Made by a program: the position numbers and the translations under genes
From: Cyclobacteriaceae bacterium
Lineage (GTDB): Bacteria; Bacteroidota; Bacteroidia; Cytophagales; Cyclobacteriaceae
Assembly (NCBI GenBank): GCA_016787565.1
Contig: JAEUUG010000004.1
Location: forward strand, 389,827 to 453,826
DNA length: 64,000 nucleotides
Reading direction: 5' to 3'
The notes under the pieces: generated by a model
The model's input: the letters and a program-made list of their open reading frames with translations, nothing else
Told to the model about the DNA's origin: nothing
Database searches by the model: none
Shown: in pieces, positions 1 through 8,479 of the stretch
Layout of the letters: each line of letters begins with the position of its first letter
How positions within the stretch are numbered: the stretch's first letter is position 1

Positions 1-482
1 ACGATATCAATCTTGTAAATTGTTACTTACCCCGCACAAACCTGAACTACGCCAACCTCAGCGGATCGAATTTGAATTCAGCGAACATCTCACAGTCGTC
101 TTTAATAGAAGCGAACCTTGAAAATGCACGCTTAAATCAAACCAATTTTGAAAACTCAAATCTCAACCAGGCCAACTTGCAGGGTGCGTATGCTAGTGGG
201 GCTAATTTTAAAGATGCTTTTCTGATCAAGGCTCATTTTGATAGTGCTTTTCTGATTAAAGCGAATTTTAATAATGCTTTTTTAATGGAATCGAACCTTC
301 AGAATTGTTATGTCATGGGAGCCGATTTTGAAAATGCAAGTCTGTATAAAGCTGATCTGCGGGGAGCAAAAGGACTGACTGTTGAACAGCTTTCGAAAGT
401 AAAAACACTGTACCTTGCAAAGTTTGATGATGAGATATTGGAACAAATCAAAACGAACCTTCCGGAACTGGTCGATACCTGA
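1..482 (+). CDS. Pentapeptide-repeat protein, 5' end cut by window
   Basis: The reading frame is already open at the left edge, and the residues before the first internal TTG (codons such as NLNYANL and SGSNL) continue the same repeat, so the true start lies outside the window. What is visible is almost wholly A(N/D)LxxA-type pentapeptide units, which are known to fold as a right-handed quadrilateral beta-helix. Three neighbouring units are close copies (AFLIKA, AFLIKA, AFLMES), which points to recent internal duplication. The last 35 residues leave the repeat (GLTVEQLSKVKTLYLAKFDD), matching the usual capping tail of the family, in which TVEQL-type segments are common. No signal peptide can be judged. 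The biochemical role of such proteins is rarely known; no specific function is proposed. Confidence 0.9.
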   Translation, partial: DINLVNCYLPRTNLNYANLSGSNLNSANISQSSLIEANLENARLNQTNFENSNLNQANLQGAYASGANFKDAFLIKAHFDSAFLIKANFNNAFLMESNLQNCYVMGADFENASLYKADLRGAKGLTVEQLSKVKTLYLAKFDDEILEQIKTNLPELVDT

Positions 483-484
483 TT

Positions 485-515
485 TTTGCATTCGAAACTT
501 AAAGTATTACCTTTG
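485..515 (+). promoter_or_regulatory. Bacteroidota-type promoter upstream of greA
   Basis: TTTG at 485-488 and TACCTTTG at 508-515 are separated by 19 bases, which fits the Bacteroidota -33 (TTTG) and -7 (TAnnTTTG) elements exactly. Transcription would begin near 522, so the terminator-like hairpin just downstream would lie at the very 5' end of the greA message. The assignment is by consensus only. Confidence 0.5.
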
Positions 516-524
516 TGAAGCAGC

Positions 525-559
525 AACGGTCTCAGCGATGAGGCCGTTGTTTCTTTTTT
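525..559 (+). terminator. Intrinsic terminator after the pentapeptide gene
   Basis: A 10-bp stem (525-534 with 539-548, one G-T pair) closes a GCGA tetraloop and is followed by a T-rich tract ending TTCTTTTTT. This is a classic Rho-independent terminator shape. It sits 43 bases after the pentapeptide stop codon and directly downstream of a promoter-like element, so it could also act as an attenuator for greA. Confidence 0.8.
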
Positions 560-626
560 GACAGCCCATCAGAGAAAACAATGGAGCGGCTGAACAGTGA
601 GTTTAAAAAATTAATAGTCGGTAATC

Positions 627-1103
627 ATGAGTAAAAAAATATCATACTATACCAAGGAAGGTTTAGACAGATTAACAGCAGAGTTGAGCGAGCTTAAATC
701 AAAAGGTCGTGCTGAAATTGCCCGGCAAATTGCGGAAGCACGGGATAAGGGTGACTTGAGTGAAAATGCGGAATACGATGCAGCGAAAGATGCGCAAGGT
801 CACCTGGAGGCTAAGATTGCCCAGTTGGAGGATTTGCTTAGCGGAGCGCGCCTGCTGGATGAAAATAATATCGACACATCGCGCGTATCCATATTATCCA
901 AAGTAACCATTAAGAATAAAAAGAATGGTGCATCAGTCACCTATACATTGGTATCAGAAGAAGAAGCTGACCTGAAGGCTGGAAAAATATCAACCATGTC
1001 GCCTATAGGCAAAGGCCTTTTGGGCAAAAAGAAAGGAGAGATGGCCACCATCAAAACTCCCGCAGGCGAGATGGAGTTTGAGATTACGAATATTACAGCA
1101 TGA
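627..1103 (+). CDS. greA: Transcription elongation factor GreA
   Basis: The 158-aa length and layout match GreA: an N-terminal antiparallel coiled coil (about residues 8-75, with the conserved ARDKGDLSENAEYDAAKD segment whose acidic tip reaches into the RNA polymerase secondary channel) and a C-terminal FKBP-like domain (about 80-158, with SPIGKGLLGKKKGE). GreA rescues backtracked polymerase by stimulating cleavage of the nascent RNA. The ATG start gives the standard N-terminus (SYYTKEGLDRL). A HIT-family gene follows 43 bases later in the same direction, a pairing that suggests cotranscription. Confidence 0.97.
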   Translation: MSKKISYYTKEGLDRLTAELSELKSKGRAEIARQIAEARDKGDLSENAEYDAAKDAQGHLEAKIAQLEDLLSGARLLDENNIDTSRVSILSKVTIKNKKNGASVTYTLVSEEEADLKAGKISTMSPIGKGLLGKKKGEMATIKTPAGEMEFEITNITA

Positions 1104-1146
1104 TTTTCTGAAAGGTCGGATTTTATACGGTCAACCCTCGTCAACT

Positions 1147-1545
1147 ATGGCTTCAATTTTTACACGGATCATCAATCGGGAAATCCCAGCGTTGATTGTT
1201 GCAGAAAATGAAAAGTATATTGCTTTTCTGGATATTAATCCATTGGTTCTGGGGCATACCTTGGTTGTTCCGAAACAGGAGGTAGACTATATTTTTGATC
1301 TGGATGATGATACCCTCGCGGGTCTGAATGTTTTTGCAAAAGGAGTTGCTCATGCCATCAAGAAAGCTGTGCCTTGTAAACGCATTGGCGTTGCCGTGAT
1401 CGGGTTGGAAGTTCCGCATACACATGTGCACCTGGTGCCCATGAACACAATGGGTGATATAAACTTTACGCGACCAAAGTTAAATCCAACCAAAGAGGAG
1501 TTAGCCGATGTGGCCGATCGTATAAAGAGTCAGGTAGAAGGTTAG
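1147..1545 (+). CDS. HIT-family nucleotide-binding hydrolase
   Basis: A histidine-triad protein of 132 residues. The N-terminus (MASIFTRIINREIPALIV) and the catalytic motif HTHVHLVP at residues 91-98 are typical of the Hint/HinT branch, which hydrolyses purine nucleotide phosphoramidates and adenylates. I chose the ATG at 1147 because the family begins with this IFxxIIxxEIP segment; an earlier in-frame start would lie inside the end of greA and add 23 unrelated residues. Cytosolic; probably cotranscribed with greA. The physiological substrate cannot be read from the sequence. Confidence 0.92.
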   Translation: MASIFTRIINREIPALIVAENEKYIAFLDINPLVLGHTLVVPKQEVDYIFDLDDDTLAGLNVFAKGVAHAIKKAVPCKRIGVAVIGLEVPHTHVHLVPMNTMGDINFTRPKLNPTKEELADVADRIKSQVEG

Positions 1546-1548
1546 ACT

Positions 1549-2607
1549 TCACAAAAAATCAATATCAACATTTAGTGGATACCGCATCAGGTATTGAAGG
1601 GCTTCTTTAACGGTAAGATCTTCAAATAGTACTTGATAAAGCGCTCCTGTAATAGGTGCCCTTACTTTATAATAGTCTGCGCACTTCTTGGCAATTTGTA
1701 CTGTGTTGATACCTTCGGCAATTTCATCCGTGCTGGCCAGAATTTCTGCCAGTGTTTCACCTTGTGCCAGGCGATAGCCTACATTAAAATTTCGACTTAG
1801 CGAGCTGTTGCAGGTTGTGACCAGATCGCCTACTCCGGCAATTCCCAGAAAAGCTGTTGTATTTCCGCCTAGCGCACGGCCAAGGTATACCATTTCCACC
1901 ATGCCTCTGCTGATCAGTAATCCTTTTGCATTTTCACCATAACCCATTCCGCTGAGTGCACCGGCTGCAATGGCGATCACATTTTTTAAAACCCCCGCTA
2001 ACTCAACGCCAACGAGATCATTGTTGCCGTAAACTTGAAAGCGATCGTTACGCAACAATCTTTTTCCCAGGTTGATCACCTCATTAAAGTGACTGGCAAT
2101 CACAGTAGCAGCTGGCTGACCCGCTGCCAGTTCTTTGGCCAGGTTTGGCCCGGCCAGGCAACCTACGCGCACCACCACGCTTTCTTCCTTGATGACCTCA
2201 CTGATTGTTTTGACCTGACTGCGATTTAACTTTCGTGTGTTTTCAAGTGTTTGCCCTTCCGGAAGCGTAATATCAAAACCCTTTGTGCCGTGGATAAGAA
2301 TATGGTAGGGGTGGAGGTGGGGCGACAGTTGTTTCATCATTCCACGGAAGTGAGCCGAAGGAACAATGGGAAACAGCACATCGCATTCCCGGGCGATGTA
2401 TTCCAAATCGTTAGTAGGCTGCACATTAGTTCGCATCTTATGCCCGCGAATCTCATGGTGTGCCTGCATCTGGTGTATCACTTTTTCATCACGGGCATAG
2501 AGAATCACATCACGTTGAGGTGCCAGCAGGTTGGCAACAGCACTGCCAAAATTGCCAGCTCCGATAACACCGACCGGTTTATTATCAGACAAACTTTTCG
2601 AGGTCAT
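1549..2607 (-). CDS. gpsA: NAD(P)H-dependent glycerol-3-phosphate dehydrogenase
   Basis: The 352-aa product has the N-terminal Rossmann motif GVIGAGNFGSA (residues about 13-23) and the conserved blocks GTKGFD, GPNLAKELAAGQPAA, GVELAGVLKNVIAIAAG (with the catalytic lysine) and GVGDLVTTCNSSLSRN. The enzyme reduces dihydroxyacetone phosphate to sn-glycerol-3-phosphate, the backbone of phospholipids. Its ATG lies inside the 3' end of the PlsB-like acyltransferase gene (23-base overlap), so the two are very likely translationally coupled and supply then acylate the same metabolite. It converges on the HIT gene with only three bases between the stop codons. Confidence 0.96.
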   Translation of the reverse strand: MTSKSLSDNKPVGVIGAGNFGSAVANLLAPQRDVILYARDEKVIHQMQAHHEIRGHKMRTNVQPTNDLEYIARECDVLFPIVPSAHFRGMMKQLSPHLHPYHILIHGTKGFDITLPEGQTLENTRKLNRSQVKTISEVIKEESVVVRVGCLAGPNLAKELAAGQPAATVIASHFNEVINLGKRLLRNDRFQVYGNNDLVGVELAGVLKNVIAIAAGALSGMGYGENAKGLLISRGMVEMVYLGRALGGNTTAFLGIAGVGDLVTTCNSSLSRNFNVGYRLAQGETLAEILASTDEIAEGINTVQIAKKCADYYKVRAPITGALYQVLFEDLTVKEALQYLMRYPLNVDIDFL

Positions 2608-4279
2608 AACCTGCGAGGCGGTTGTGGTAATAATACAGCGTATTAAAATCTTGCGTGATGATGTTGCCCTGTTTGCTGAGCAGGAGGGGTCGCTTGAGAT
2701 GAAAGATGCCTACGTTTTCAAGGCCATGGCGAATCACCAGATCAATCTTGCCTTTCAGATGTGTTGCATGATATACTTTGCCTTCATCTTTTAAGTGATA
2801 GATTTGCTTTCGCACACGCTTACAGGCAGCTCTGAATTCTTCATACGACAGTACCTGATCTTCTTCCGGTAAGCGCAATAACCCAAACAGATCCAACTTG
2901 GGATGCTTTTGTTGCCATAATTCAAAGGCCACAAAAGCAACGAGGTGGCTGGCAAAGACACGGTTAATACGATGGTACTCCGATACAATTCTTTGACTGA
3001 GCATTCGGGTATACTCATCCTCCCGTTGTTTGTCAACAGCAATTCGACCTTCCGTTACAAAGTAATCTCTGGTGTTAATGATTCGTCCTTGTGCATCAAG
3101 ACTATTCCCGTCATCATCAACATAATTCCCCATCACATCCAGACCTTTGCCGATCGAAACGGATATGTTTGAGCCCTTTGTAAAAAATTTAAACAGGAAT
3201 TTCAGCATCTGCCAGCTTCCGTATTTATCCTGTTCTGGTAAATAGCGGTCCTGACCCTTTACCGAGAGGTAATCGTCAATCAATTCTGGGGCTTCCAAAA
3301 CGAAATGGTAATTGAGTGTTACGGGTACAATGAAGATCTTACGAGGTTCCTCCTCAGGTTTGGATTCTAAATACGCGTTGCGCTGCGCTTCAATCGTTGA
3401 GCTGAGCAATCCGAGCTTCAATTGTTTTTCCAACATGCCGGCACGCGATCGTGTTCCACCGGGAAAGAACAAACTATGCGCTCCCTTTTGAATAGCGAGG
3501 GTTGAGTAAAGTTTTAGTGTTTCGAGATAGGGAAGATTTTTCTTTCTCCGATCTACTTTATACGCGCCCAGGCTATTCATGAAGTAGGCAAAAATCTTGA
3601 TGTTAAAAAGATTCAAACCAGCGCCATAAATAAAGGCGGGCAACCCGAGTGAATGAATAACCCAACCGATTAATATCGAATCCAGGTTACTGAAGTGTGT
3701 GGGTACCATAACAATGGTTCCAACCCGAGCGAGGTTTCGGATTTGTTTGGCCTTTCCAACGATTTGTATTTTATCGCGCAACGTGTAGCGGTTGCGAAAG
3801 AAGGCACCGAATTTTTTTACACGGGCACCGTTTAACAATCGTGAAAACCAAAACTTGATGATTTCACGTGTTAACCGATAGGAGTTTGGTTTGAAATTGC
3901 CCGCAATTTCTGCTGCATAGCGCGATACAATTCGGTGTAAAATTTCATCTGCTTTGGTTTGAATTTCTTCTGCGGACTTGTTAGTCAGCGCAACGAGTTC
4001 GCTTTTAATCTGCGACCAGAATTTGGGCTCATCGGCTGGATCAACTCGCCAGCGATTTCGCTTCATACGCTGTTGCTCGCGGTAAACCGTTGCTTCCAAT
4101 TCATCCATCAGCTGCTTTGTGGTCGGTCTAACCTCTTTCACCCGGTTAAATGATTTCTGCGCAACCTCTTCAATAAATTCCTTTCTATTCTTGCTAAGCT
4201 GGTATACAGGCCAGTCGGGTATACCCTCCAGGATGGGCTTATACTTCTTGTTCTTATTTTTCTTTTCTACAACTTCCAT
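2585..4279 (-). CDS. Glycerol-3-phosphate / lysophosphatidate acyltransferase, PlsB-like
   Basis: A 564-aa membrane-associated acyltransferase. The catalytic H(x)4D motif appears as THFSNLD (His195, Asp200), the phosphate-binding block as FPGGTRSR (about 272-279), and the later block IFIVPVTLNY is also present. The long N-terminal region (about 180 residues) and C-terminal extension are more like PlsB-type glycerol-3-phosphate acyltransferases than like the short PlsC enzymes. The downstream overlapping gpsA makes the glycerol-3-phosphate substrate, which supports a first-acylation role. The second-step activity (1-acylglycerol-3-phosphate) cannot be excluded from motifs alone. Confidence 0.88.
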   Translation of the reverse strand: MEVVEKKNKNKKYKPILEGIPDWPVYQLSKNRKEFIEEVAQKSFNRVKEVRPTTKQLMDELEATVYREQQRMKRNRWRVDPADEPKFWSQIKSELVALTNKSAEEIQTKADEILHRIVSRYAAEIAGNFKPNSYRLTREIIKFWFSRLLNGARVKKFGAFFRNRYTLRDKIQIVGKAKQIRNLARVGTIVMVPTHFSNLDSILIGWVIHSLGLPAFIYGAGLNLFNIKIFAYFMNSLGAYKVDRRKKNLPYLETLKLYSTLAIQKGAHSLFFPGGTRSRAGMLEKQLKLGLLSSTIEAQRNAYLESKPEEEPRKIFIVPVTLNYHFVLEAPELIDDYLSVKGQDRYLPEQDKYGSWQMLKFLFKFFTKGSNISVSIGKGLDVMGNYVDDDGNSLDAQGRIINTRDYFVTEGRIAVDKQREDEYTRMLSQRIVSEYHRINRVFASHLVAFVAFELWQQKHPKLDLFGLLRLPEEDQVLSYEEFRAACKRVRKQIYHLKDEGKVYHATHLKGKIDLVIRHGLENVGIFHLKRPLLLSKQGNIITQDFNTLYYYHNRLAGYDLEKFV

Positions 4280-4331
4280 CGGGGCTGCAAAATAATATAA
4301 ATTACATCATTCAATTCTATTGCGCGTGCTT

Positions 4332-4571
4332 TTAACCTTCCCGGATGGCCTTACTCCAAGCGTGATTCATCTCATCAAATATTTTTAGTGCCTGTTCAAT
4401 AAAAGGTTCATTAATGATCTGGATAAGACCCTCATCCCCGGAAACTTCAAACTGATCAATCTTATACGTCTGTTCCAGATAGCCTTGTTCCAGTTTTACC
4501 AGGTATCGGTTGTTCCATGAAAACAGGGTTATCTTACAATTCGGGTGGGGTATCTCTCCTATGACGCGCAT
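4332..4571 (-). CDS. Small conserved-looking hypothetical protein
   Basis: A 79-residue product starting MRVIGEIPHPNCKITLF with an ATG start, lying 52 bases upstream of the PlsB-like gene on the same strand. It is soluble in appearance, with alternating beta-like N-terminal half (KITLFSWNNRYLVKLEQGYLE) and a helical C-terminal half ending in a basic tail. I do not recognise a named family. Codon use matches its neighbours and the position at the head of the plsB-gpsA unit suggests cotranscription, but no role is proposed. Confidence 0.7.
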   Translation of the reverse strand: MRVIGEIPHPNCKITLFSWNNRYLVKLEQGYLEQTYKIDQFEVSGDEGLIQIINEPFIEQALKIFDEMNHAWSKAIREG

Positions 4572-4619
4572 ACGTTACTTTGAATGAGAATAAACAGTTG
4601 AGGGAGGTTGAGTGTCTGC

Positions 4620-4805
4620 TTAATGACTTGATACAACCTTGCCGGATTGATCCAGTTGTCGGTTGAGATGACTGAGTTCATGTTCAAGGTTTCTGTAAAC
4701 AGTGCTAGAATGTAGTTGGTCGAGCCTCATTTGACGAATGATGCGCTTAAGCTCCAATTGCTTTTTTTGCAATACGAACTTATCCGCCATGACGGTTGGT
4801 TTCAT
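4620..4805 (-). CDS. Possible small helical protein
   Basis: A 61-aa reading frame (or 56 aa if the ATG at 4790 is used) encoding an almost entirely charged helical product (VLQKKQLELKRIIRQMRLDQL), with no signal peptide or membrane segment. It sits 48 bases upstream of the 79-aa hypothetical gene on the same strand. The composition is that of a short coiled coil rather than of a random frame, but I do not recognise a family and the evidence is weak. Confidence 0.45.
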   Translation of the reverse strand: MKPTVMADKFVLQKKQLELKRIIRQMRLDQLHSSTVYRNLEHELSHLNRQLDQSGKVVSSH

Positions 4806-5064
4806 ACAAGGTTATAGGTTGGTTCAGGTTTGGTTGATGCAATATATTGAGAATAGCTTGAACACAAGGCATTTGGATTGATTCTTCGAGTTGTTTAGGG
4901 AAAGATTATGTATGGAAGGAGAAATAAAATCTCATAGAGAGGCCTTTAAAATCAAATATTTTTAAGCTTTGGGCGTTCATCGTATTGGATTTTCAGGATC
5001 GGTAAGAAGGTTTTATATTGTAACCTAATCATTGGTTTCTGTGTTGAATGTTTGAGGTAACTGT

Positions 5065-7998
5065 ATGAATGTATTTAAAATCGTACGACTTTTTCTTTTT
5101 ATCGTAAGTATGCTGACAATAGGCCAGCAGGTGTATGCCACGCATTTACGGGCCGGTGAAATTATTGTTGAACGGGTTAGTTGCAATGCCCTAACCTTTA
5201 AGATTACGGTAACGGTTTTCACCAATACCAAAAACACGACCGTTAAATTTGGTGGCGATGTTGACATTTCTTATATCTATTTCGGTGATGGTCAAAAGGA
5301 ATTTGTTCCGGAGCAGCCAAATATTATCCGCTATGATCTCGATCCCGATGGCTCCATAGCCACAGCCTCCTATACCGTCTTTCACACCTATACAGGTTAT
5401 CAGCAGTACAAGATCAGTTATCAGGAGCCCAATCGAAATGGCGGTGTGCTGAACATGGATAACTCCATAAACACGCTTTTCTATATTGAAACGGTTATTA
5501 ACCTAGATCCATTTTTGGATGCACAGGGCGGTTGCAGTAACTCTCCCAAGTTGCTGGTTCCACCCATTGACAGAGCATGCATTGGTGTAGCCTGGTTTCA
5601 TAATCCCGGGGCCTATGATCCCGATGGCGATAGCCTCTCCTATGAAATGGTCATTCCATTCAGTGCAGAGAACGTTCCTGTTGTTAATTACCGACCTCCC
5701 AACGCACAAGGTTTTTATTCCAACTTCAATCAAGGCAACGAACAGGGCAACGGTCAGCCAATATTTGGTATTGATCCGGTAACGGGTACAATTACGTGGG
5801 ATGCCCCGGGTAGGGCTGGAGAGTATAATATTGCTTTTGTAATTAAGGAGTGGCGTAAGATTAATGGTTCTTGGTATCCGATGGGTTTTGTGAGGCGCGA
5901 CATGCAGATTATTGTTGAGGATTGTGATAACGAAAGGCCTGATCTTGAAGAACCAGAAGATATTTGTGTGGAGGCCGGGACATTAATCAGGATAAAAATC
6001 AGAGGAACAGACCCTGATTTTGACCCGGTAAAAATTGAAGGGTTCTCAGAGATTTTGAATCTCGCTGAAGCGCAGTCACCTGCGTACATGATTTATCCGG
6101 CACCGGATACGCTGTCGCCCAAGTATCAAAGTTCAAACCCTCATGCTGAGGTAATTTTCCAATGGCAAACTGAATGCATCCACGTTAAGGATCAGGCTTT
6201 TCAGGTAGTATTAAAAATCTCTGACAATCCTCCCAACGGTGGAGTAAAGCTAGCCACCTTCAAGACATGGCGAATTACTGTTGTGGGGCCATCACCGGAA
6301 TGGCAAAGCGCAATACTCAATCCAGGCCCACGATCTACACAACTCAATTGGAATGCATATGAATGCCAGAATGCAGAAACTATGCAGGTGTGGAGGCGGG
6401 TGGATAGCTTTGCCTTTACCCCGGCAGAGTGTGAAACAGGAATGCCCGAGTATGCCGGATATCAATTAATAACAGAGTTGCCCGTTAAGGATGTAAATAA
6501 CATTCCGGTAACAAGTTACCTGGATACAAACAACGGAAATGGCCTTGCACCGGGAGCGAAATATTGCTATCGGCTGGTGGCATTGTTCCCGGCCCCACGG
6601 GGAGGTGAGAGCTATGTTTCGGATGAAATATGTGTAGGGCCTATTTTAGCCGATGCCCCGGTTATTATGAATGTTTCAGTTGAAAAAACAGGATCTGCCG
6701 ATGGTCGAATATTTGTTCGTTGGACGCGACCTTTTCAGGCTGATATTGCTCAGTTTCCTCCACCGTATCAATACCGGGTTTATCGCGGTGTTGGTTTCGC
6801 AGGTGCGCAGGGTGCAACCCCAATTGCAATAATTACTACCGATACAACTTTTACCGATGTCAATCTGAATACTATTGAAAATGTCTATAACTATCGTATT
6901 GATTGTTATGCGAACGGTGGAACGACATTCGTAGATAAGTCCGCATCCGCTTCATCCGTCAGGTTGGAAGCCAAATCATTATTGAAAAAAATTGAATTGA
7001 ACTGGTCTGCCTTTGTGCCCTGGTCAAATCAGATTCAAACCGTACCCAACAGGCACTTGATTTATCGGGGGCCTGAAGGATCGGATGAAAGCCAGCTTGT
7101 ACTGATTGCAGAGGTTGATGTTAGTCAGGGTGGATTTATGTACCTCGATGAAGGACCGTTAGAGGATAATCAGGTTTACTGTTATCGGATCATGACGCGG
7201 GGAGGCTATGGCAGTCCACAACTGGAACAACCCTTGCTGAATTTCTCGCAAATTATCTGTGCTCAGCCGGGGGATGAAACACCGCCCTGCAAGCCTGAAC
7301 CACCAGCACCCCAAGTTGTTACCTGCAATGAAGCCAATGCCTGTGATTTTGTAGTATTCAATAACGAGATAAATTGGGAACGCCCGGAAGATACTGCCTG
7401 CCGCAATGACATTTCATACTATAATGTTTACGCAGCCAACTCAAGTGTAGGTGAATATGTATTGATTGCTTCGGGCATTCGCGAAACAACCTATACAGAC
7501 AAGGATTTACTTTCGTATGCCCGCTGCTATAAGATTTCGGCAGTCGATCGTTCCGGAAACGAAAGTAAATTGAGTGAGCCAGTCTGCTATGACAATTGTC
7601 CGTACTATGAATTACCCAACTTTTTCACACCCAATGGTGATAAGTGCAACGATGTATTTAGTGCCTACAGTACGAACAAGCGACCCTTGTACTCAGAACC
7701 CAACGGAGAAGGTGGCTCGGTATTAATATGCGGTGGCGTTAATGACGAATCAAAATGTGCACGATTTGTAGAAAAAGTATCATTTAAGGTTTTTAACCGC
7801 TGGGGTACTGAAGTGTATACCTATCAATCGGGAACTGACGATGGTAAATCTATTTACATCGATTGGAATGGCCGCGCTACGAATGGTTCGGAACTGGCTT
7901 CCGGTATCTACTATTATGTTGCTAATGTAACCTTCGATACGGTTTATCCCGATAAGAAAAATAAAATACTGAAGGGATGGGTACAGCTACTCAGGTAA
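5065..7998 (+). CDS. Secreted protein with gliding-motility/type IX sorting C-terminal domain
   Basis: A 977-aa exported protein. Residues 1-25 form a signal peptide (KIVRLFLFIVSML...YATHLRAGE). The body is a series of beta-rich, FN3-like and PKD/cadherin-like segments (for example the DPDGDSLSYEM and GTDPDFDPV calcium-binding-like turns). The last 120 residues contain LPNFFTPNGDKCND, VFNRWGTEVY and WNGRATNGSELASGIYYY, the signature of the CHU_C/gliding-motility C-terminal domain that targets proteins through the type IX secretion system. The N-terminal THLRAGEI block recurs in large Bacteroidota surface proteins. Likely an extracellular or cell-surface adhesin-like protein. Its 3' end overlaps the next gene by 22 bases. 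Confidence 0.9.
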   Translation: MNVFKIVRLFLFIVSMLTIGQQVYATHLRAGEIIVERVSCNALTFKITVTVFTNTKNTTVKFGGDVDISYIYFGDGQKEFVPEQPNIIRYDLDPDGSIATASYTVFHTYTGYQQYKISYQEPNRNGGVLNMDNSINTLFYIETVINLDPFLDAQGGCSNSPKLLVPPIDRACIGVAWFHNPGAYDPDGDSLSYEMVIPFSAENVPVVNYRPPNAQGFYSNFNQGNEQGNGQPIFGIDPVTGTITWDAPGRAGEYNIAFVIKEWRKINGSWYPMGFVRRDMQIIVEDCDNERPDLEEPEDICVEAGTLIRIKIRGTDPDFDPVKIEGFSEILNLAEAQSPAYMIYPAPDTLSPKYQSSNPHAEVIFQWQTECIHVKDQAFQVVLKISDNPPNGGVKLATFKTWRITVVGPSPEWQSAILNPGPRSTQLNWNAYECQNAETMQVWRRVDSFAFTPAECETGMPEYAGYQLITELPVKDVNNIPVTSYLDTNNGNGLAPGAKYCYRLVALFPAPRGGESYVSDEICVGPILADAPVIMNVSVEKTGSADGRIFVRWTRPFQADIAQFPPPYQYRVYRGVGFAGAQGATPIAIITTDTTFTDVNLNTIENVYNYRIDCYANGGTTFVDKSASASSVRLEAKSLLKKIELNWSAFVPWSNQIQTVPNRHLIYRGPEGSDESQLVLIAEVDVSQGGFMYLDEGPLEDNQVYCYRIMTRGGYGSPQLEQPLLNFSQIICAQPGDETPPCKPEPPAPQVVTCNEANACDFVVFNNEINWERPEDTACRNDISYYNVYAANSSVGEYVLIASGIRETTYTDKDLLSYARCYKISAVDRSGNESKLSEPVCYDNCPYYELPNFFTPNGDKCNDVFSAYSTNKRPLYSEPNGEGGSVLICGGVNDESKCARFVEKVSFKVFNRWGTEVYTYQSGTDDGKSIYIDWNGRATNGSELASGIYYYVANVTFDTVYPDKKNKILKGWVQLLR

Positions 7999-8405
7999 GT
8001 CCTTCGGAAGAGAGTATTTTATTTTTTGATGGTGTTTGTAATCTATGCAATGGAGCGGTGCAATTCATCATCAAACGCGACAGTCACCAACGGTTTAAGT
8101 TTGCCTCGCTGCAATCTGCGTTCGGCCAACAACACCTGAAGCAGGCAGGATTGAGTACAACAAAACTTGATACCTTCATTCTTTTCCAAAACAATAAACT
8201 CTATACGCGCAGCGATGCTGCCTTGGAGGTTGCCAGAAACCTAAATAATCTTTGGCCATTATTGTATGTCTTTCGAATCATCCCACGCTTTATACGCGAT
8301 TTCCTGTATCTTACAATAGCTAAGAACCGGTATCGACTTTTTGGCCGAACAGATCACTGCATGGCGCCCTCACCAGAAACAAAAAGCAGATTTATTGAAG
8401 TCTAA
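7977..8405 (+). CDS. DCC-family thiol-disulfide oxidoreductase-like protein (DUF393)
   Basis: A 142-aa protein with the defining motif FFDGVCNLCNG (Asp18, Cys21, Cys24) of the DCC/DUF393 family, followed by the usual FKFASLQS block and DHCMAPS near the C-terminus. The family is thioredoxin-fold-like, and members are annotated as thiol-disulfide oxidoreductases, though few have been tested. There is no signal peptide, so it should act in the cytosol or at the inner membrane face. The ATG lies 22 bases inside the end of the large secreted protein gene, implying cotranscription. Confidence 0.88.
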   Translation: MGTATQVSPSEESILFFDGVCNLCNGAVQFIIKRDSHQRFKFASLQSAFGQQHLKQAGLSTTKLDTFILFQNNKLYTRSDAALEVARNLNNLWPLLYVFRIIPRFIRDFLYLTIAKNRYRLFGRTDHCMAPSPETKSRFIEV

Positions 8406-8479
8406 AGTAGAATTCATGATCCTTATTGGATTGCTATTCTTAAAATTCAGTCTGATATTCGAACCTTAATTTTACGTGT

